This document shows, one piece after another, positions 1-5,321 of a stretch of 5,321 nucleotides of DNA (position 1 is the stretch's first letter; each line of letters opens with the position of its first letter). Below the pieces are notes generated by a model that did no database searches, had not been told where the DNA came from, and was given only the letters and a program-made list of their open reading frames with translations. The position numbers and the translations under genes are program-made. Source of the stretch: Lentzea sp. (GTDB taxonomy: Bacteria > Actinomycetota > Actinomycetes > Mycobacteriales > Pseudonocardiaceae); contig JASLAV010000170.1 in assembly GCA_030146905.1 (NCBI GenBank), positions 1-5,321 of the forward strand, written 5' to 3'.

Positions 1-332
1 CCACTGAGCAGGCAGAACTCGTTGCCCTCCGGGTCCGCGAGCACGTGCCAGCTCACGTCGCCCTGGGCGATGTCGACGTGCGTGGCGCCGAGCCCCAGCA
101 GGCGTTCCAGTTCCTCGTCCTGCCCGCGGTCGGTGGCGGTCACGTCGATGTGCAGGCGGAGCTTCTGCAGCTTGCGGTCGGGGTTGCGCAGGAACAGCAG
201 AGTCATGCGCTTGTCCGGCGGCCCGATCTCCACCCAGTCGTCGTCACGACCGAGCACCTCGTAGCCCAGAACCTCTCCCCAGAAGGCGGCAAGGCGTTCG
301 GGATCGGTGCAGTCCAGTACCAGTTCGGTCAT
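1..332 (-). CDS. VOC-family (glyoxalase-like) protein, C-terminus cut by window edge
   Basis: Reading the minus strand from the ATG at 332 gives 110 uninterrupted codons to the left edge. The protein opens [18 protein letters not shown], the usual beginning of a glyoxalase/bleomycin-resistance (vicinal oxygen chelate) domain. It continues with LHIDV (His61) near the middle and ends with [15 protein letters not shown] (Glu105). In this family a His and a Glu at these places commonly bind the metal, so a metal site is plausible. The family is usually about 115-125 residues, so only a few residues should be missing. VOC proteins include lyases, dioxygenases, isomerases and drug-binding proteins; the substrate cannot be read from the sequence. 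The start was chosen because the conserved N-terminus begins right there. No good Shine-Dalgarno site precedes it. The gene is divergent from panB and shows no obvious functional link to it. Confidence 0.88.
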   Translation of the reverse strand, partial: MTELVLDCTDPERLAAFWGEVLGYEVLGRDDDWVEIGPPDKRMTLLFLRNPDRKLQKLRLHIDVTATDRGQDEELERLLGLGATHVDIAQGDVSWHVLADPEGNEFCLLS

Positions 333-351
333 TCGTGCTGCCACGCGTGTG

Positions 352-357
352 ACGGTA
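352..357 (-). promoter_or_regulatory. possible -10 box for the VOC gene
   Basis: On the minus strand the hexamer TACCGT fits the TAnnnT pattern of actinobacterial -10 boxes. It lies 19 bp before the VOC start codon, which would give a very short leader. There is no matching -35 hexamer at 16-18 bp, so this is a weak candidate. In the 136-bp divergent spacer (333-468) I found no TAnnnT match on the plus strand for panB. Confidence 0.2.
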
Positions 358-430
358 GCCGCATCTCCGTTCCGTTTCCCGCCGACAGTGCCACTCTGGA
401 GCTCGGCAACCGTGCACGAGCGCCCGGGGA

Positions 431-444
431 CCCGCGGACGCGGG
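431..444. repeat. short palindrome upstream of panB
   Basis: CCCGCG-GA-CGCGGG is a perfect 6-bp inverted repeat with a 2-bp centre, placed just before the panB Shine-Dalgarno site. The centre is too short for a good RNA hairpin, so an operator for a dimeric repressor is the more natural reading. Short GC palindromes are frequent by chance at this base composition. Confidence 0.2.
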
Positions 445-448
445 CCTC

Positions 449-458
449 GAGGAAAGGA
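449..458 (+). promoter_or_regulatory. ribosome binding site of panB
   Basis: GAGGAAAGGA ends 10 bases before the ATG at 469. This purine-rich site decides the start: the reading frame stays open back to 307, but the upstream part looks non-coding, with low-complexity Ser/Thr/Arg residues. Confidence 0.7.
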
Positions 459-468
459 CCGGTCGACG

Positions 469-1323
469 ATGACCACTGCCGAAGTTTCCGCGCCCTACGG
501 CTCCGGAGCGGGCCAGAAGCCCCCCGCCAGGCGCGTCCGCGTCCACCACCTCCGCGAGATGAAGGAACGTGGCGAGCCGTGGCCCATGCTCACCGCGTAC
601 GACATGTACACCGCCGAGATCTTCGACGAGGCGGGCATCCCCGTTCTCCTCGTCGGTGACTCCGCCTCGAACAACGTCTACGGCCACGAGACCTCGCTGC
701 CGGTGACCGTCGACGAGCTCGTCCCGCTCGTGCGTGCCGTGACGCGGTCGACGCGCCGCTCCCTCGTCGTCGCCGACCTGCCCTTCGGCTCCTACCAGGT
801 ATCGGTCGAGCAGGCCGTCGCGACGGCCGTCCGGTTCATGAAGGAAGGCCAGGCGCACGCCGTCAAGCTGGAGGGTGGCGCCTACTTCGCGCCGCACATC
901 CGCGCGATCACCGCCGCGGGCATCCCGGTCATGGCGCACATCGGCTTCACCCCGCAGTCCGAGCACCAGCTCGGCGGCTACCGCGTGCAGGGACGCCACG
1001 AGAACCACGACGTCGTGCTGCAGGACGCGCTGGCGGTGCAGGAGGCGGGCGCGTTCGCGGTCGTGCTGGAGATGGTGACCGCCGAGGTCGCCAAGCAGAT
1101 CACGCACGACCTGGTCATCCCGACCGTGGGCATCGGCGCCGGTCCGGACACCGACGCCCAGGTGCTGGTGTGGCAGGACATGATGGGCCTGCGCCGCGGC
1201 AAGGGCCCGCGCTTCGTCAAGCGCTACGCCAACCTCGCCGAGATCATGCTCGGCGCGGCCACCGAGTTCGCCAACGAGGTGCGCGGCCAGCAGTTCCCCG
1301 GCCCCGAGCACACCTTCCACTGA
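469..1323 (+). CDS. panB: 3-methyl-2-oxobutanoate hydroxymethyltransferase (ketopantoate hydroxymethyltransferase)
   Basis: This enzyme transfers a hydroxymethyl group from 5,10-methylenetetrahydrofolate to alpha-ketoisovalerate, making ketopantoate. It is the first committed step toward pantothenate and coenzyme A and acts in the cytoplasm. The 284-residue product has the full PanB barrel signature. [13 protein letters not shown] carries metal ligand Asp64, VADLPFGSY carries Asp103, and KLEGG carries Lys133 and Glu135. Substrate-loop motif AHIGFTPQ follows at about 156-163, then the catalytic-acid position Glu201 in VLEMV, and finally [25 protein letters not shown] near 217-241. All the key residues known from the E. 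coli enzyme have counterparts. There is an N-terminal extension of about 20 residues relative to the 264-residue E. coli protein, as in many actinobacterial homologues. panC and panD are not adjacent. The gene ends at a strong hairpin, so it is probably transcribed alone. Confidence 0.97.
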   Translation: MTTAEVSAPYGSGAGQKPPARRVRVHHLREMKERGEPWPMLTAYDMYTAEIFDEAGIPVLLVGDSASNNVYGHETSLPVTVDELVPLVRAVTRSTRRSLVVADLPFGSYQVSVEQAVATAVRFMKEGQAHAVKLEGGAYFAPHIRAITAAGIPVMAHIGFTPQSEHQLGGYRVQGRHENHDVVLQDALAVQEAGAFAVVLEMVTAEVAKQITHDLVIPTVGIGAGPDTDAQVLVWQDMMGLRRGKGPRFVKRYANLAEIMLGAATEFANEVRGQQFPGPEHTFH

Positions 1324-1337
1324 TCGGCGCGCGTCAC

Positions 1338-1374
1338 CGGCGGGGCCCGGACCTCCCCGGTCCGGGCCCCGCCG
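1338..1374. terminator. bidirectional hairpin terminator between panB and the amidase gene
   Basis: A perfect 16-bp stem (1338-1353 pairing with 1359-1374) encloses a 5-nt loop TCCCC. It begins 14 bases after the panB stop codon and lies 5 bases beyond the stop codon of the convergent amidase gene. Neither side has a T-run; hairpins without a T-tract are common at actinobacterial gene ends. Its position in a convergent gap supports termination in both directions. Confidence 0.85.
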
Positions 1375-1379
1375 TCGCA

Positions 1380-2252
1380 CTACTCCGGAACGCTCTGCGT
1401 TTCGCGGTTCGCCACGTCGGAGAGCGCGTCGCGGACCTGCTCCGGGGTCATGCCCCGCGGCATGTGCGCCGCGACCGCGGCGGCGAAGGCCTCGACGTCG
1501 CCGCCGGCGGGGATGGCGCGTACCGCGGCGAGGATCTTCGCCTCGTCGTCGGTCAGTGCGCCAGCCACGGCGTCGACCTTGGCCTCGATGCGCCGCAGGT
1601 CCTGGCCGTACCAGAAGAACACCTGCTCAGCGGGGTACCACTTGCCGTCCTGTCCGAGGATGTTCACGGGTAGTTCCTCCTTGTTCCGCGCGTGGTCGAG
1701 GATGCGGCCGACGTTCAGGCCGCCCGGATCCCAGTGGTCGTCACCGGGGACGTGCTGGTGGCCGAGGAAGCCGGAGAACGAGTCGAGCTCGCCCTGGGTG
1801 AGCCGCAACGGGCTCGCCGAGGACGCCAGCGGGTACGGCATCTCGCCGTCGCGGCGGAAGCCCTTCCACACCACGACGTACGGCACGCCGCCGTACTCGT
1901 GCAGCGGACGGGCGAGCTCCTCGCCGAGCCATCTCAGGACGTCGTCGGACCACAGGTGGGTCTGCGACGCGAACCCGACGATCTCGACCTGGAAGCAGCG
2001 CGAGTCGTCGGCGTCGCCGTTCCACAGCGCGTAACCGCCGCGGTTGAGGGGGATGTGCTGGACCTTGCGTCTGCGCACCGGGTCCACGATCAGCTGCGGC
2101 GGGTACGCGCGATAGGCCTGCACCGCGCCGTCGATGCTGCTGCCCTCGGTGGTGTGCAGCAACGCCTTGGGGTCGTCGAACTCGTCGTAGGGCAGGCCTG
2201 GCACGCCGGGCAGTTCCCAGCGTTCGAATCCCGGCAGCCACAGGTCAGGCAT
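1380..2252 (-). CDS. N-acetylmuramoyl-L-alanine amidase-like peptidoglycan hydrolase (Amidase_2/PGRP fold), endolysin-like
   Basis: Enzymes of this fold are zinc amidases that cut between the glycan lactyl group and the L-alanine of the peptide stem. The 290-residue protein has ALLHTTEG (His33) near the start, FQVEIVG (Glu90) in the middle, and GHQHVPGDDHWDPGG at 164-178. His165 and Asp175 are ten residues apart, the same spacing as His154 and Asp164 in E. coli AmpD, so His33, His165 and Asp175 are the predicted zinc ligands. After about residue 195 comes a linker (PVNILGQDGKWYPAEQ), then an Ala-rich helical tail (about 220-285). No signal peptide or membrane segment is visible. That layout is seen in actinophage endolysins, so the gene may be of phage origin; no other phage gene is in the window. 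A cytoplasmic AmpD-like recycling role is an alternative. GGAGG, 8 bases before the ATG, fixes the start. Confidence 0.8.
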   Translation of the reverse strand: MPDLWLPGFERWELPGVPGLPYDEFDDPKALLHTTEGSSIDGAVQAYRAYPPQLIVDPVRRRKVQHIPLNRGGYALWNGDADDSRCFQVEIVGFASQTHLWSDDVLRWLGEELARPLHEYGGVPYVVVWKGFRRDGEMPYPLASSASPLRLTQGELDSFSGFLGHQHVPGDDHWDPGGLNVGRILDHARNKEELPVNILGQDGKWYPAEQVFFWYGQDLRRIEAKVDAVAGALTDDEAKILAAVRAIPAGGDVEAFAAAVAAHMPRGMTPEQVRDALSDVANRETQSVPE

Positions 2253-2260
2253 GGGTCATG

Positions 2261-2265
2261 CCTCC
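2261..2265 (-). promoter_or_regulatory. ribosome binding site of the amidase gene
   Basis: GGAGG on the minus strand lies 8 bases before the ATG at 2252. It is the clearest Shine-Dalgarno site in the window and supports independent translation of the amidase. Confidence 0.75.
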
Positions 2266-2295
2266 GGAAAGGGGGTGGGGGAGGTTGCTGGTCCT

Positions 2296-2311
2296 GCGCT
2301 CGCGCGAGCGC
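2296..2311. repeat. perfect 16-bp palindrome upstream of the amidase gene
   Basis: GCGCTCGC followed directly by its reverse complement GCGAGCGC. It lies 44-59 bases before the amidase start codon. With no spacer it suits an operator for a dimeric DNA-binding protein better than an RNA hairpin. High GC content raises the chance of coincidence. Confidence 0.4.
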
Positions 2312-2505
2312 TCCGGCGATCTCCCGGGCACGCGGGCTCAGCGCCGGCCGGACACCACAGCGAAGGGGGACGTGCGCGACGAGGCAGCCGTCATCGCAAC
2401 AGGCGGCACGGCCGTCACTGCGATCGATGTGGGGGCGCCGGTCACCGCAAGGGAATGCTTCGACACCTGCGGAGACTGAACGGACGCCGACCTCGGCGAG
2501 CACCA

Positions 2506-2522
2506 CGCGGTCCACGACCGCG
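2506..2522. repeat. 7-bp stem, 3-nt loop inverted repeat
   Basis: CGCGGTC-CAC-GACCGCG is perfect over 7 bp and could fold in RNA from either strand. It would lie in the long leader of any minus-strand transcript running from near 2595 into the amidase gene. Confidence 0.35.
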
Positions 2523-2553
2523 GCTGTGTGTTGATCAGCGCTGTGTTGTTCGA

Positions 2554-2579
2554 CGCGGCGCACCAGTTCCCGCGCCGCG
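2554..2579. repeat. 8-bp inverted repeat, possible terminator after the GST gene
   Basis: CGCGGCGC (2554-2561) and GCGCCGCG (2572-2579) form a perfect 8-bp stem with a 10-nt loop. It lies about 80-105 bases past the GST stop codon on the minus strand. It has no T-run. It could end GST transcription or be part of a leader. Confidence 0.3.
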
Positions 2580-2587
2580 GACATACC

Positions 2588-2607
2588 TGTTCCCGCCGAA
2601 CAGCCTA
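2588..2607 (-). promoter_or_regulatory. possible promoter with overlapping TGTTC-N5-GAACA operator
   Basis: On the minus strand TAGGCT (2607-2602) fits the TAnnnT form of a -10 box. It is followed at once by TGTTC-GGCGG-GAACA, a perfect 5-bp inverted repeat with one base shared with the hexamer. The predicted start of transcription, near 2595, would fall inside the repeat, a classic repressor position. No good -35 hexamer is present at 16-19 bp. A transcript from here would reach the amidase after a leader of about 340 bases. Confidence 0.25.
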
Positions 2608-2642
2608 CACCGCGGGTGGCCGGTCGGAGCAGATGATCTTGA

Positions 2643-4485
<1,843 letters not shown>

Positions 4486-4489
<4 letters not shown>

Positions 4490-4911
4490 CGCAGGCCGAC
4501 CCACTTGGCGCTGGCCGTGGTGCAGGCGGCGACCGTCACCGTGGCGGTGAGGCACTTGCCGGTGCCGACGTTGCGGAACTGGAAGGCGGACCCCACCGGC
4601 ACCCGGCGCCAGCGCTGGGCGGCGCTGCTGCCGCACGCCTGGCCCAGCACGTCACCGGCGGAGGTGGCGCCCAGGCACTCGCCGGTGGCCATGTTGTGCG
4701 GCCAGTCGACTCCGGCGCTGATCGGGACGATCCAGCGCTGCGCGTCGGAGAGCTCGTCGCAGGTCCTCAGCACGACGTTGGTGCCGGTGTCCGCGAGGCA
4801 GCGCGCGGTGCCGGCGAGCTGGTAGACGACCACTGGCTCGGCGTGGGCAGGTACGGCGGTGAGAGCGGTGGCGGCTGCGGCTGTCGCGATGATCGCGGCT
4901 AGTTTCCCCAT
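4486..4911 (-). CDS. secreted ricin-type beta-trefoil (CBM13-like) lectin domain protein
   Basis: The 141-residue product starts with a signal peptide: MGK, a hydrophobic Ala-rich stretch (4-20), then a likely cleavage site after AHA (Ala24). The mature part of about 117 residues is one beta-trefoil made of three similar lobes. Each lobe has a GT.CL or TG.CL turn, a second cysteine, and a Q-x-W-type end. The cysteine pairs are Cys38/Cys51, Cys79/Cys93 and Cys120/Cys130, and the lobe ends are AQRW (57-60), AQRW (98-101) and AKW (135-137). This fold usually binds sugars outside the cell. Only the first lobe has an Asp near the CL turn (CLAD), so sugar binding may be reduced. No catalytic domain is attached, unlike most CBM13 modules. 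The start at 4911 is preferred over an in-frame GTG at 4953 because it places the signal peptide at the very N-terminus. AGGA lies 9 bases upstream. Confidence 0.82.
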
Positions 4912-4956
4912 GGGCGAGGATCCTGGCAGCGCGGCGGGGTCGGGCGAATCCACCTG

Positions 4957-4970
4957 GGGTTGGTCAACCC
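4957..4970. repeat. 6-bp inverted repeat at the end of the metal-receptor gene
   Basis: GGGTTG-GT-CAACCC overlaps the TGA stop codon of the upstream gene and lies 46-59 bases before the lectin start. On the minus strand it contains TTGACC, a -35-like hexamer, but no -10 box follows at 17 bp. It may be an operator or chance. Confidence 0.2.
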
Positions 4971-5321
4971 TGGCCGTAGTCGAGCGCCCGCGCGAGGCTG
5001 TCCCGCGCTTCGACCAGCGACGGGCCGTACCAGGTCAGGTGCCTGCCGTTGACCAGCGCGTACGGCAGGCCGGGGAAGCTCTCCGGGCCGTCATCGTGGG
5101 TGAACGCGTACGGCTCGTCCGGCAGGACCACGAGACCGGGGCGCCGGTCGTTCAGCTCCTGCAGGCTCGGCCGGGGGTAACGCTCCTCGTCGGAGGCGTA
5201 GACGTTCTCGATCCCCAGGCGCCGCAACACGTCGGTGGCGAAGGTGTCCCGCCCGACGACCACCCACGGGCGGCGCCACACCGGGACCACCGCGGTGAGC
5301 GTCACCGGTTTCGCGTCCCGC
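4964..5321 (-). CDS. helical-backbone metal receptor (BtuF-like substrate-binding protein), N-terminus cut by window edge
   Basis: The visible 118 codons are the C-terminal lobe of a cluster-A binding protein, the fold used to capture cobalamin, haem or ferric siderophores for ABC importers. The sequence enters at the right edge as RDAKPVTLTAVVPVW. It then shows RRPWVVVGRDTFATDVLRRLG, ENVYASDEERYPRPSLQEL and PGLVVLPDEPYAF, typical of the helical backbone metal receptor superfamily. It ends with HLTWYGPSLVEARDSLARAL. A GTG at 5305 is inside the domain and is not the real start. The signal peptide or lipobox, if any, lies outside the window, so location and ligand are unknown. The lectin gene starts 52 bp downstream on the same strand with no terminator between them, so the two may share a transcript. 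Confidence 0.82.
   Translation of the reverse strand, partial: RDAKPVTLTAVVPVWRRPWVVVGRDTFATDVLRRLGIENVYASDEERYPRPSLQELNDRRPGLVVLPDEPYAFTHDDGPESFPGLPYALVNGRHLTWYGPSLVEARDSLARALDYGQG

Noticed and set aside
358..390. GGAAC-type -35 of an extracytoplasmic-function sigma promoter before the VOC gene
   Set aside because: A GGAAC occurs on the minus strand, but the CGTC after it is about 14 bp away, shorter than the usual 16-17 bp spacer.
244..1380. Long minus-strand open frame (378 codons) opposite panB
   Set aside because: It lies antisense to an unmistakable panB, is rich in Arg, Gly, His and Asp without domain features, and also overlaps the VOC gene and the terminator. It is a by-product of GC-biased third codon positions.
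2258..2479. Plus-strand 73-codon frame starting beside the amidase start
   Set aside because: It has no ribosome binding site and no family resemblance, and its first half is the complement of the amidase leader. Only the second half looks protein-like, which is not enough.
2588..2602. TGTTC-N5-GAACA read as a LexA (SOS) box
   Set aside because: Actinobacterial LexA sites have the opposite order (GAAC then GTTC, with 4 bp between). The order and spacing here do not match, so damage control of the amidase is not supported.

Overview
This 5.3-kb window is very GC-rich. Third codon positions are dominated by G and C, there are GTG/ATG starts with weak or absent Shine-Dalgarno sites, and several protein features are typical of Actinobacteria. 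An actinomycete chromosome fits best, perhaps of the Pseudonocardiales; that placement is inference. Nothing in the window is clearly mobile. There is no tRNA, rRNA, CRISPR array or transposase, but one gene looks phage-derived.

Layout from left to right. (1) 1-332, minus: a nearly complete VOC/glyoxalase-like protein that runs off the left edge. (2) 469-1323, plus: panB, ketopantoate hydroxymethyltransferase (pantothenate/CoA pathway), divergent from the VOC gene. (3) 1338-1374: a perfect 16-bp-stem hairpin between two convergent genes, probably a terminator for both. (4) 1380-2252, minus: a peptidoglycan amidase of the AmpD/T7-lysozyme (Amidase_2) fold, with no signal peptide and an endolysin-like layout. 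(5) 2253-2657: about 400 bp with no convincing gene. It is free of TA dinucleotides over most of its length and carries several inverted repeats, including a perfect 16-bp palindrome. (6) 2658-3515, minus: a Xi-class glutathione S-transferase (glutathionyl-hydroquinone-reductase type). (7) 3534-4475, plus: pip, proline iminopeptidase, only 18 bp from the start of the GST gene. (8) 4486-4911, minus: a small secreted three-lobed ricin-type lectin. (9) 4964 to the right edge, minus: the C-terminal part of a helical-backbone metal receptor (BtuF-like substrate-binding fold), 52 bp upstream of the lectin gene and probably co-transcribed with it.

Most genes are separate metabolic or cell-envelope functions and do not form a single pathway. 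The stretches that deserve attention are the orphan endolysin-like amidase with its unusual upstream region, the nearly abutting divergent starts of the GST and pip genes, and the pairing of a secreted lectin with a metal-receptor-type protein. I see no clear evidence for a complete new biological system; the findings are candidates with stated tests.
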